Part shown: piece after piece, positions 54,387 through 62,934 of the stretch | Position numbering within the stretch: position 1 is the stretch's first letter | How the letters are laid out: each line of letters opens with the position of its first letter | NCBI GenBank assembly: GCA_030447275.1 | Contig: JAUJPF010000019.1 | Location: forward strand, 1 to 64,000 | DNA from: Solirubrobacteraceae bacterium | GTDB taxonomy: Bacteria; Actinomycetota; Thermoleophilia; Solirubrobacterales; Solirubrobacteraceae | Direction: 5' to 3' | DNA: 64,000 nt | Translations under genes and position numbers: made by a program | The notes under the pieces: model-generated | What the model was told of the DNA's origin: nothing | The model's database searches: none | Seen by the model: only the letters and a program-made list of their open reading frames with translations

Positions 54387-54977
54387 ATGGCGGTCCCCTT
54401 CGTCGGCCTCACCGGCGGCCTCGGAGCCGGCAAGAGCACCGCCCTCGGCGCCCTCGGGCGCCTCGGGGCGGCGACGCTCTCGACCGACGCGGTGGTCCAC
54501 GAGCTGTACGGCACCGACGCGGTGCGCGACGCGGTCGTGGAGCGCTGGGGCGGGGACGTCGCGCCCGGCGGCGTCGTCGATCGCTCCGCCGTGGCACGCC
54601 ACGCGTTCGCCACGCCCGAGGACCGCAGGTGGCTCGAGCAGCTGCTGTGGCCGAAGGTCGGCGAGCGCGTCGCCGCCTTCCGCGAGGAGGCGCTCGCGGC
54701 CGACCCTCCTCCGCGGGCGGCCGTCGTCGAGACCCCGCTGCTCTTCGAGGCCGGGCTCGAGGGCCTCTACGACGCGACGATCGCCGTCGTTGCCGACGAG
54801 GCGGTCCGCCGCGAGCGCGCCGGCGAGCGCGGCCACGAGGCCGTCGACGAGCGCACGTCCCGCCAGCTGCCGCAGGAGGAGAAGGCGCGCCGGGCCACGT
54901 TCGCGGTGCCGAACGACGGGACCGTCGAGGAGCTCGAGGCCCGGCTGTCGGAGGTCCTTGTCAAGCTGAGCGGTTGA
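54387..54977 (+). CDS. coaE: Dephospho-CoA kinase
   Basis: 196 residues. P-loop GLTGGLGAGKST at residues 7-18, then LSTDAVVHELYG, and VVETPLLFEAGLE; RQLPQEEKARRA is the LID-like segment. It phosphorylates dephospho-CoA, the last step of CoA synthesis. Located 10 bp after rpsA, as in many actinobacteria. Confidence 0.94.
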   Translation: MAVPFVGLTGGLGAGKSTALGALGRLGAATLSTDAVVHELYGTDAVRDAVVERWGGDVAPGGVVDRSAVARHAFATPEDRRWLEQLLWPKVGERVAAFREEALAADPPPRAAVVETPLLFEAGLEGLYDATIAVVADEAVRRERAGERGHEAVDERTSRQLPQEEKARRATFAVPNDGTVEELEARLSEVLVKLSG

Positions 54978-55579
54978 TGGCACGACGTTCGAGCACGCAG
55001 ATGGCGGTCCGCCGCCGCCGCCGGGTGGCGGCCCTCGTGGCGTTCGTGGCCGTGGTCGCGATCGGGTTCGCGGTCGTCATGCCCGTCGCCGACAAGGCGG
55101 TCAAGGAGGTGACGCTGCCGCTGCGCCACGAGGACATCATCCGCCAGCAGGCGCGCGACAAGACGCTCGACCCCTCGCTCATCGCGGCGGTCATCTACGC
55201 CGAGTCGCACTTCCGCGACCAGACCTCGCCCGCCGGCGCTCGCGGGCTGATGCAGATCACGCCCGAGACCGCGGCGGAGATCGCGCAGAAGTCCGGCGGG
55301 ACGGAGTTCGAGCAGGGCGACCTCGGGACGCCGCAGGTCAACATCGCGTACGGGTCGTGGTACCTGCGCTGGCTGCTCCAGCACTACGGCGGCAACGTGA
55401 CGCTCGCCGTCGCGGCGTACAACGCGGGCAGCGGCAACGTCGACCGCTGGATCGCCCGCGACCCCGGGATGCGAGCGAACGAGATCCCGTTCCCCGAGAC
55501 CCGCGCGTACGTGCGCAAGGTGCTCGCCGCACGGCGCGACTACCGCATCGAGTACCGCGGCGAGCTCGGCCTGCGATAG
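54977..55579 (+). CDS. Lytic transglycosylase-like protein (SLT domain)
   Basis: 200 residues; ATG overlaps the coaE stop. An N-terminal membrane anchor (residues 17-38) is followed by an SLT goose-lysozyme fold: catalytic Glu in AVIYAESHF, SPAGARGLMQITPETA, and AAYNAGSGNVDRWI. It would cleave glycan strands of peptidoglycan outside the membrane. Confidence 0.9.
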   Translation: MARRSSTQMAVRRRRRVAALVAFVAVVAIGFAVVMPVADKAVKEVTLPLRHEDIIRQQARDKTLDPSLIAAVIYAESHFRDQTSPAGARGLMQITPETAAEIAQKSGGTEFEQGDLGTPQVNIAYGSWYLRWLLQHYGGNVTLAVAAYNAGSGNVDRWIARDPGMRANEIPFPETRAYVRKVLAARRDYRIEYRGELGLR

Positions 55580-55683
55580 CGGCAACGCGCCAAGAACGCA
55601 CTGAACGGCAGTCACAGCAAGTTCCACTAAAAAGCGGCGTTGCTAGCTCCCGGAAGTGCAAACCGTGACCTTTGGGGGGTCTG

Positions 55684-56241
55684 ATGAAGGTACGTACGTT
55701 TGGTCTGCTGGCAGTCGTCGGTGCCATGGCTGCCGCTCCGGTCGCGGACGCTGACTCGCCGCGCGATCGCGCCACCGGCGGCGGCCAGGTGCTGCTCGAC
55801 CCGAACGCCCCGCCGACCACCGGCGCGCTCGACACGATCGCCTTCACGGCGCAGCGCGCGCGGAACGTCGCGTCCGACTCGACGGCGGCGGAGGGCCAGG
55901 TGCAGGTCAACCGGCGCAGCGGCGAGGCGCTGAAGTTCCACGGCGTCGTGGACTGCCTCGTCGTCGTCGGCAACAAGGCGTACATGAGCGGTCGCTCGCG
56001 CGACGACGTGTACTTCGAGCTGTTCGCGATCGACGGCGGCGCAGGCTCCGAGGAGCGCGGGACCGACCAGACGATCGTCTGGCACGGCGCGGAGACCGAG
56101 GAGAACGAGCCTGACCAGCAGGTTCCGGGCAACTTCACCCCGCCGCAGGAGGACGAGTTCTGCGGCATCGAGGAGGACCCGAACAGCAAGCGCCAGGGGG
56201 CGCTCGCGCGCGGGAACAACCAGATTCACGACGCCGCGTAG
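55684..56241 (+). CDS. Secreted protein of unknown function
   Basis: 185 residues. ATG 55684 is preceded by TTTGGGGGG, and the signal peptide is MKVRTFGLLAVVGAMAAAPVADA. Mature part begins DSPRDRATGGGQVLL, and includes two cysteines (VVDCLVVVGNKAYMSGRS, EFCGIEEDP), which suggest an exported beta-rich domain. GC drops and an A/T-rich island (CACTAAAAAG) lies upstream. No family recognised. Confidence 0.75.
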   Translation: MKVRTFGLLAVVGAMAAAPVADADSPRDRATGGGQVLLDPNAPPTTGALDTIAFTAQRARNVASDSTAAEGQVQVNRRSGEALKFHGVVDCLVVVGNKAYMSGRSRDDVYFELFAIDGGAGSEERGTDQTIVWHGAETEENEPDQQVPGNFTPPQEDEFCGIEEDPNSKRQGALARGNNQIHDAA

Positions 56242-56264
56242 TCACTCGCGAACGACGTCTGAGC

Positions 56265-56292
56265 GAACGGGCGGCCCTCGGGCCGCCCGTTC
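56265..56292. terminator. Bidirectional terminator hairpin
   Basis: GAACGGGCGGCCC (56265-56277) pairs perfectly with GGGCCGCCCGTTC (56280-56292) over a 2-nt loop, between convergent genes. TTCTC follows on the plus strand. Confidence 0.7.
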
Positions 56293-56298
56293 CGCTTC

Positions 56299-57138
56299 TC
56301 AGGCCTTCGCGCGCTCGCGCAGGTAGTCGCCGAGGCGGCGCTCGCCATGCGCCGGCGCGATCATGTCGACCGAGCAGACCCGGTGGGCCATGTCGAGCGT
56401 CGCGGCGCGCCGCGGGTCGATCGGCCGCAGCAGCAGCGCGCCGCCGCGGGTGATCGCCGCGGGCATCTGCTTGGCGACGCGGCCGCGGCCGGCGGCGTCG
56501 TTGGCCAGCTCGACCTCCTCGCGCCGCGTCAGGATCTGCGGCCCGCCGACGTCGACCTCCTCGACCCCCGCCTCGAGCGCGTCGGCGCAGGCGACGGCGA
56601 GCTCGTCGTCGTGGATCGGGTTGCTGCGCGCGTCGGGGTCGCCGACGATGCGCGCCCGGCCCTTGTGGGCCATGTCGAGCAGCTCGTCGTAGACGCTGAA
56701 GAAGCCGTTGGCGCGGATGATCGTCGCGGCGATCGGGCTTGCGTGGAGGGCGTCGACGACGTCCTCGTGCGCGTCGACGTAGGCGTTGCCGCGCAGCTTG
56801 CCGGCGTGCAGGAGCGCGACGTAGGCGAAGCGGCTCACGCCCGCGCGCTCGGCGGCGCGCAGGAGGTTGAGGTTCGGGACGGTGTCGAGCTCGCGGAACG
56901 GCGTGCGCGGGCCGCGGTCGACGCGCGAGCTGCCGCCCAGCGCCGAGAAGACGGCGTCGACGCCGGCGACCGCGTCGTCGAGCTGGTCGTTGCGGGCGTC
57001 GGCGAGCGCGACCTCGTCGGCGTCCGGGGCGCGCGCCGCGTCGCGGGTCAGGGCGCGGACGCGGTGCCCGCGCCGCCGCAGCTCCGCGACCAGCGGACGG
57101 CCGAGGTGGCCCGTCGATCCTGCGACGAGGACGTGCAT
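56299..57138 (-). CDS. NmrA/SDR-type NAD(P)-binding protein
   Basis: 279 residues. VAGSTGHLGRPLVAEL is the Rossmann motif and ALADARNDQLDDAVAGVDAVFSALG follows. The middle holds RFAYVALLHAGKL and IIRANGFFSVYDELL. The family lacks a conserved catalytic Tyr-Lys and may act as a redox sensor or reductase. Second gene of a three-gene operon, one-base overlap with the upstream epimerase. Confidence 0.83.
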   Translation of the reverse strand: MHVLVAGSTGHLGRPLVAELRRRGHRVRALTRDAARAPDADEVALADARNDQLDDAVAGVDAVFSALGGSSRVDRGPRTPFRELDTVPNLNLLRAAERAGVSRFAYVALLHAGKLRGNAYVDAHEDVVDALHASPIAATIIRANGFFSVYDELLDMAHKGRARIVGDPDARSNPIHDDELAVACADALEAGVEEVDVGGPQILTRREEVELANDAAGRGRVAKQMPAAITRGGALLLRPIDPRRAATLDMAHRVCSVDMIAPAHGERRLGDYLRERAKA

Positions 57139-58052
57139 CAGTCTTCGAACCCTTCGATCGCGGTCGGTCGCTGCGGCGCCCAGCCCAGCTCGCGCCGGGC
57201 CCTGGCGTTGGACGCGCCCGGCAGCGTCGTCGCCCAGTGCGCGGCGAGCGGCGCCAGGCGGCGGACCGGCCACGCGGGGACGCGCAGCGGCCGCGGCGCG
57301 CCGATCGCCCGTGCGTAGGCGGGCAGCCACTCGCGCATGGGCAGCGGCCGGTCGTCGACGACGTTCAGGATCCCGGTCGTCCCGCGCTCGACCGCGAGCG
57401 CCGCCGCCGCCGCGGCGTCGTCGACGTGGATGAACGAGAACCGGCCCTCGCCGCTGCCGACGATCGGCATCCGCCGGCGCTTGACGTCGGAGGCGATCTG
57501 CCCGGTGTCGAAGTGCGTGCCCGGGCCGTAGAACATCCCGTAGCGCAGCACGAGCCCGCCGACGTCGACGACGCGCCGCTCGAGCGCGACGATCGCCGGC
57601 AGCGCGAGGTTCCACGGGAACGGCGCGTCGCGCTCGTACGGCGGGTCGTCCTCCGTGCAGATGTCGCCGTTGCCGGGCGCGTACATGAAGGCGATGCTCT
57701 GGAAGGCGATCCGCGCGCCGGTCCGCTGCGCGGCCTCGATGAGGTTGGGCGTCCCGCGCAGCCGCAGGTCGACCATGCCCTCGTAGAACTTCCACATCTT
57801 CCGCGCGTTGTAGTGCTGGGGGAGCGAGGTCGTCTGGTCCATCACGACGTCGGGCCGCAGCTCGTCCGCGACGGCGAGCGTGGCCGCGCGGTCGATCACG
57901 TCGCAGACGACCCCGTGGGCGCCAGCGGCGTCGAGCGCGTCGACGCGGTCCGGGCGCCGGGTCAGCGCCGTGACCTCGTGGCCGGCCTCGACCAGGCGTG
58001 GGACGAGCGGGCGCCCGATCGCGCCGGTGGCCCCGGCGAGCAGGATCTTCAC
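57138..58052 (-). CDS. NAD-dependent epimerase/dehydratase family protein
   Basis: 304 residues from GTG 58052. Rossmann motif LLAGATGAIGRPLVPRLV, then a region that takes a Tyr/Lys-poor form (IAFQSIAFMYAPGNGDIC). VLRYGMFYGPGTHFDTG and RFSFIHVDDAAAA are typical of an atypical extended SDR. Substrate unknown. Overlaps the upstream membrane gene by 4 nt and the downstream NmrA gene by one. Confidence 0.84.
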   Translation of the reverse strand: MKILLAGATGAIGRPLVPRLVEAGHEVTALTRRPDRVDALDAAGAHGVVCDVIDRAATLAVADELRPDVVMDQTTSLPQHYNARKMWKFYEGMVDLRLRGTPNLIEAAQRTGARIAFQSIAFMYAPGNGDICTEDDPPYERDAPFPWNLALPAIVALERRVVDVGGLVLRYGMFYGPGTHFDTGQIASDVKRRRMPIVGSGEGRFSFIHVDDAAAAAALAVERGTTGILNVVDDRPLPMREWLPAYARAIGAPRPLRVPAWPVRRLAPLAAHWATTLPGASNARARRELGWAPQRPTAIEGFED

Positions 58053-58465
58053 CGGTCGCGCTCCCGCAGGAACAGCGCCGTGAGGATGACCGCGCCGAGG
58101 CCCTGGGTGATCAGCGCGAACGTGTCGTGCCACCCCTTCGCGGCGTCGCCCGCGTCGATGACGTGCGAGACGGTGTGCAGGACGTACTGGAGGGCGAGCA
58201 GCCCGAGCAGCGGCACCCGCCAGTCCGCGCGGCGGGCGCCGTAGAGCGCGAGGCCCCCGAGCCCGATCTGCCACGACCCGAGGTCCTTGATGAAGTGGCG
58301 GTTCTCCGGCGGGTAGCTCGCGACGAGGTCGTAGAACGCCCCGGGAGCGAGGAACGCGAGGACGCCGGAGGCGACCTGCGTGGCACCGGCGACGAGGATG
58401 ACGGCGGTGGCGAGGTCGACGCGCGTGCCCGCGCGCGGTCGCGCCGGATCTCGGACGGTGGCCAT
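58049..58465 (-). CDS. Four-helix membrane protein (DoxX/DUF-like)
   Basis: 138 residues from ATG 58465. Four hydrophobic helices: LATAVILVAGATQVASGVLAFL near residues 20-40, then GSWQIGLGGLALYG, LGLLALQYVLHTVSHV and ALITQGLGAVILTALFL. It heads the three-gene leftward operon that starts back to back with the MocR regulator; 49 bp lie between the start codons. Function unknown. Confidence 0.78.
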   Translation of the reverse strand: MATVRDPARPRAGTRVDLATAVILVAGATQVASGVLAFLAPGAFYDLVASYPPENRHFIKDLGSWQIGLGGLALYGARRADWRVPLLGLLALQYVLHTVSHVIDAGDAAKGWHDTFALITQGLGAVILTALFLRERDR

Positions 58466-58514
58466 GGCCGACATTCCACCGGACGCTGGCCCTGCCGTTA
58501 AGGTCCACTTCGAC

Positions 58515-59945
58515 ATGCTTCGAGAGGGCCAGTTCGCACTCGACCTGCTCCTTCCGCTCGACCGGGAGGCCGGCCGGCTGCACCGGCAGATCGAGCAGGG
58601 GCTGCGGGACGCGATCCGCGCGGGCCGGCTCGTGCCCGGCACGGCGCTGCCGTCCACGCGGTCGGTGGCGCGCGAGCTGGGCGTCTCGCGCGGCGTCGTG
58701 ACCGAGGCGTACGCGCAGCTCGTCGCCGAGGGCTACCTCGTCGCCCGCCAGGGAGCGCCGACCCGTGTGGCCGAGGCACCCGAGCCGTCGGCGCCCGGCG
58801 GCCGCGCGAGCCGGCGGCCGTCGCCCGCACCGTACGACCTCATGCCCGGGCGCCCGGACCTCGCCGCGTTCCCGCGCGACCAGTGGCTCGCGGCGACGCG
58901 CCGCGCGCTGCGGCGGATGCCCGACGCCGCGCTCGGCTACCCGGACGCGCGCGGGACGCCCGAGCTGCGCGACGCGCTGACCGCCTACCTCGGCCGTGCG
59001 CGGGCGGTCGCGCCCGACCCCGAGCGGACCGTCGTCTGCTCCGGCGTGACGCAGGGGATCGTGCTCATCGCCCGGGTGCTCCACGAGCGCGGCGAGCGCG
59101 CGATCGCCGTCGAGGACCCCGGCTTCCACCTGCACCGCTGGTCGCTCGAACGCGCCGGGCTCGAGCCCGTCGGCGTCCCCGTCGACGAGGACGGCCTCGA
59201 CGTCGGCGCGCTCGCCGCCACCGGCGCCCGCGCCGTGCTCGTCACGCCGGCGCACCAGATGCCGACCGGCGTCGTCCTCTCGCCCGAGCGGCGCGCGGCG
59301 CTGATCGCCTGGGCCGACGCGGTGGACGGCCTGATCGTCGAGGACGACTACGACGCCGAGTACCGCTTCGACCGCGGGCCGGTCGGGGCGCTCCAGGGGC
59401 TCGCGCCCGAGCGCGTCGTCTACGCGGGGTCGGCGAGCAAGTCGTTCGCGCACGGGCTGCGGCTCGGGTGGCTCGTCCTGCCCGAGCGGCTGGCCACGGC
59501 GGTCGCGGTCGAGCGCCTCGCCCTGGACGGCGGCGCGCCCGTGCTCGGGCAGCGCGCGCGCGCCGCCGGGCTCGCGCGCGGCGACCTCGACCGCCACCTG
59601 CGCCGCACCCGCCGCGAGTACCGCTTCTACGCCGGGCGGCGCTGCTCGCCGCGCTCGCCGAGCACCCGCCGGGCGCCGAGGTCACCGGCGTCGCGGCGGG
59701 GCTGCACGCGCTGTCCTCCTGCCCGACGGCGTGGACGAGGAGGCGCTGCTCAGCGGGCCGGCGCGGCCGGCGTCGCGGTGCAGGGGCTCGGCGCGCTGCG
59801 CGTGACGTCGACGGGCCGGCCCGGCTCGTGCTGGGCTACGCGCACCTCCCGCAGCCGGCGATCGCCCGCGCCGTCGCGGCCCTGGGCGCCGTGGCCCGGT
59901 CCGGAGCCGTGGCGGCGGCGGCGGACGGCGGTCCAGGGGCGGTGA
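58515..59945 (+). pseudogene. MocR/PdxR-type GntR regulator with aminotransferase domain, frame lost near 3' end
   Basis: The N-terminal winged helix (RQIEQGLRDAIRAGRL, PSTRSVARELGVSRGVV) is followed by a fold-type I aminotransferase: MPGRPDLAAFP, VEDPGFHLHRW, and the PLP lysine in GSASKSFAHGLRLGW. The frame holds to about 59,636 (FYAGRR), then shifts at about 59,636, 59,715, 59,750 and 59,815 before LVLGYAHLPQPAI. It probably controls the divergent membrane/epimerase operon. Stop codon position is uncertain. Confidence 0.85.
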
Positions 59946-59954
59946 GGGAGGAGG

Positions 59955-60068
59955 GTGCACAACGCTCCATGCGACGCCACCGGAATCCGGTGGTGTGCGG
60001 AAACGCACGTCAGACGTGCGCAGCCCGCCGCGCGTCGCCTGGCCGGGAGCGAATGGAGCGTTGTGCGC
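59955..60068. repeat. 114-bp element with 15-bp inverted ends
   Basis: GTGCACAACGCTCCA at 59955-59969 and TGGAGCGTTGTGCGC at 60054-60068 are near-perfect inverted ends. Inside are CCACCGG/CCGGTGG and GCACGTC/GACGTGC hairpins. It lies between two convergent genes. The terminal 15-mer is the one also present at 42450-42562. Confidence 0.65.
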
Positions 60069-60069
60069 G

Positions 60070-60548
60070 CTACAGCCGCAGCCGGTAGAGCACGTGCGGC
60101 AGCCCCGCGTGGGTGATGTCGCGGTCGAACGCGAGGCCGGCCTTCTCCATCACCCGCCGCGACGCGAGATTGTCGGGCAGCGTGAACGAGACGACCTCCT
60201 CGAGCTCCAGCTCGCGCGCGGCGGCGACGGCCGCGACCGCGGCCCGGCCGGCCAGCCCGCGCCCCCGCGCCGGCCCGACGATCGCCCACGCCAGCTCGAC
60301 GACCGGCTCGCCCGCGACGTGCGTGGTGTTCAGCCCGGCGCGCCCCGCGAACGCTCCGTCGTCCTCGACCACCCACGGTCCCCAGCCGTGCGCTCCCAGT
60401 GGCGCAGGTCGCGGACGAGGAGCGCAGGCGGGTCGGCCTCGGTGAACGGGCGCAGTGGCTTCGGCCGTAGCCGGCGCGACCGCCGCGTCGAACAGCAGGC
60501 GCCGGTAGCCGGCCTCGTCGCGGGATTCCAGGGGGCGCGCAGCCTCAT
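60070..60548 (-). pseudogene. GNAT acetyltransferase (RimJ/L-like), frameshifted
   Basis: The C-terminal half is intact: ELAWAIVGPARGRGLAGRAA is the acetyl-CoA P-loop, then SRRVMEKAGLAFDRDI and HVLYRLRL. Two frame changes near 60,395 and 60,480 are needed for LRPFTEADPPALL and the start MRLRAP at 60548. Substrate unknown. Confidence 0.7.
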
Positions 60549-60616
60549 CGAACCGGAGCGTACGTCGTCCGCGCGCGGAGTGATGAGCGATGCTTGCCCG
60601 ATCGGGGAGCCACGTG

Positions 60617-60644
60617 TAGTGTCCAACTGTCCCGAAAGTGGAGG
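60617..60644 (+). promoter_or_regulatory. Promoter and ribosome site of the peptide gene
   Basis: TAGTGT (60617-60622) and GGAGG (60640-60644) lie 30 and 8 nt before the ATG. Unlike the leaderless genes it has a classical Shine-Dalgarno. Confidence 0.45.
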
Positions 60645-60651
60645 AACAGCG

Positions 60652-60888
60652 ATGGAACCGAGCTCTCTCCCTGCATACCTGACCGGCGCTGTGCAGGAGC
60701 GGCTGAGGCCGCGGGTCACGATCGGTGACCCGCTCGAGGGCGGGCCGCTCCCTCGAGGAAACCGACGACGGCTTCTGCAACACGAACATCTGCAAGTCGA
60801 AGACGGTTCCCCCGTGCACCCGACAACCCGCCGGATCCCGCGCGGACCAAGGAGCTGCCCCGCGCCGTCGCTCAACCCGCCGTGTTAG
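60652..60888 (+). CDS. Putative lanthipeptide precursor (frameshift inside)
   Basis: ATG 60652 has a strong GGAGG site. The start is MEPSSLPAYLTGAVQERL, and after GDPLEGGPL the as-written frame loses its GC3 bias. A one-base change near 60750 restores LEETDDGFCNTNICKSKTVP, with PCT next: an acidic leader end and a core of three Cys with Thr/Ser, fitting a dehydratable peptide. The true 3' end is uncertain because further shifts occur before 60,900. The peptide lies directly upstream of the kinase, HopA1 and LanC-like genes. Confidence 0.5.
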   Translation: MEPSSLPAYLTGAVQERLRPRVTIGDPLEGGPLPRGNRRRLLQHEHLQVEDGSPVHPTTRRIPRGPRSCPAPSLNPPC

Positions 60889-60909
60889 CCGCCGCGCCGC
60901 CTGACTTCG

Positions 60910-61972
60910 GTGCCGCTCGACGGGCGCTCGGTCGTGGACTTCCTGCTCGAGCGCGGCGTGCTCGAGCCGGAGGACGTGCTCGACCGCGCGCTCGAGGTCG
61001 CCGAGCCGCCGCGCCGCAACTCGTGCTTCGCCGTCCACCGCGGCGACGCCCGGCCCGTCTGGTCAGTGAGGCGGCCACCGACGACGCCGGCAACCGCGCG
61101 ACGCTGGTGGGCGGAGGCGCGGCGCTCGCGGCGCCGCGGCCGGGGGCGGGGACTTCGCGCCGGTGGCGACCCTCGGCGCGCTGCTGCGCCTGTTCGACGA
61201 GGAGCGCGGCGTGCTCGTCGTCGATCTCGTCGAGGGCGGCGAGGAGCTCCAGCGGCGCGCACGGCGCGACGGCGGCGTCGCGCCGCTCGTCGCGCGCGCC
61301 CGGAGCGGGTGGTCGGCGTGCTGCACCGCGACGTCCCCGCGTTCGCCGAGGGCGGCCGGCGGCGCGCGAGCCGTGGATCCTCTCCCCGGCGGCTTCAGCG
61401 ACGAGAACCTGGCCGCAGAGCCCCGCGCGGCCCTCGACCTGCGCGACATCGCGCGCGACTGAGTTCGTCGACGGCCTGCGCGAGCTGCGCAGACGTGGTG
61501 TCACGACGCCTTCCTGCACGGCGACCTGAAGTGGGACAACGTCCTCGCCGCGGGCAGCGAGAGCGAGCCGCGCGTCCACCTCGTCACCGGGAGATGGAAG
61601 GCTGGCGACCCGGCGTGGACATCGGCGGGCTGCTGCACTCGTACGTCCGCCACTGGGTCTGCGGGCTCCCCTCCGAGGCCATCCTCGACGGCGCCGCCCA
61701 TCCCGACGGGGAGCTGCCGGCCGCGGCGGGACCCTCGGTCGCGGCGCTGTGGGAGGAAGCCTGCCTGGAGGCCGGCCCGGCGGCGGACGCCGAGCTGCTC
61801 GAGCGGGCGGGTCCGGCTCCGCGCGCGGCTGCTCCAGACCGCCTTCGAGACCGTGACCGCCTCCGCGCGCGGCTCTCGGCGCGCGGTGGGCCTCGCGCAG
61901 GTGGCGGCGAACGTCCTCGCGCACCCGCGGCCGGCGGCGCACGCCCTCCTCGGGCTGATCTTCGGTGGCTGA
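60910..61972 (+). pseudogene. APH-like kinase of class V-type lanthipeptide synthetase (LxmK-like), frameshifted
   Basis: GTG 60910 starts DGRSVVDFLLERGVLEPEDV then PPRRNSCFAVHRGD. After frame changes: ATDDAGNRATLV, LRLFDEERGVLVVDLVEGGE, VLHRDVPAF, then the kinase motif FLHGDLKWDNVLAA near 61,510-61,555 and VDWEMEGWRPGVDIGG with the Mg-binding Asp. The end is HALLGLIFGG with TGA at 61970. This matches phosphotransferases that activate Ser/Thr before elimination. About eight one-base shifts are needed. Confidence 0.75.
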
Positions 61973-62934
61973 GGGCTGGCCGGACGCGCCCGGCGCCGCC
62001 GCGGCGCGCGCGACGGCGGCGCGGGCGGCGATCGGCGGGCTGGAGCGGGCGACCGTCGACGGCCGCGAGGTGGTCCCGGCGCCCGGCGCCGACGGCGAGG
62101 CTCCGGTGCTCGGCGCGCTGGCCGACGCGCTCTACGCCTCCTGCTACGCCAACCTGCCGGCTGCCTGGCGGCGCGCCGGGCGACGAGGAGGACCTGACCG
62201 GCGAGCTCAAGGCCGCGAACGCGGCGCCGGACGTTCGGGAGGCGGGGTGGCGCCTGTGCGCTGGCACGAGGGGCGCGCGCTGGCGCGCCGCGGCGCGGTC
62301 CTGCGCGGGTGGTGGCCGGGCCAGTGGGTCCGCGACGACGGCGCGCCGGTCCCGGCCGAGGAGGGCGCGTCCCCTGCGCGTGCTGCACCGACCGCCTCGC
62401 GCTCGCCGGTGACGCCCGGCTTCTGGCTCTGCCACGGGTCGGGTGGCCCCGATCCCGACACCGGCCGCGTGCGCCTCTACTTCAACGTCGGCCGCGTCGC
62501 CGCCCCGGCGCTCGTCGAGCGGCTGACGCGGCGGCTGCGCCGCCTGGAGGTGCCGTTCTTCCTCAAGGTCGCGGACCGCCCGTCGCGGACGCTGCGCCGC
62601 GACAGCGCGGTCCTCTACACGGAGCATTCGTCACTTCCGCCTCGTCGCACCGCTCGCCGGAGGTGGCCGCGCGCCTGCCCGAGCGCTCGGCGGCCGAGCC
62701 GCCGCCGTTCACGAAGCCGCTGGCCCGGGGGCTGGGCATGGCGGAGGACGACCCTGGGCCGAAGTTGCCCGGGCCAGCGCCGCTGCGAGCTGGTCGCCGA
62801 GGGCTCTGGCGGGCGCACGGATGGCGCGGTCGACGAGGAGGTCGCGGCCGATGGCCTACGGTGCGCTCGCCGCTGCGGGACTCGACTTCGGCCGCCCAAC
62901 GGCTGGCGGCGCGCGACCACCCGGACCGGCATGA
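61965..62934 (+). pseudogene. HopA1-family lyase-like protein (LxmY-like), frameshifted
   Basis: GTG 61965 overlaps the kinase stop. The core YFNVGRVAAPALVERLTRRL and LEVPFFLKVADRPSRTLRRD, with AVLYT, is the HopA1/type-III-effector domain found in class V lanthipeptide and thioamitide pathways. It is thought to eliminate phosphate from modified Ser/Thr. FTKPLARGLGMAED and CELVAEG come later. It ends near the ATGA at 62931, after several frame changes. Confidence 0.75.

Noticed and set aside
59955-60068. Integration (att) site of a genomic island including the lanthipeptide genes
   Set aside because: The 15-mer ends are inverted rather than direct repeats and no integrase or tRNA gene is near; a dispersed repeat is a simpler reading.
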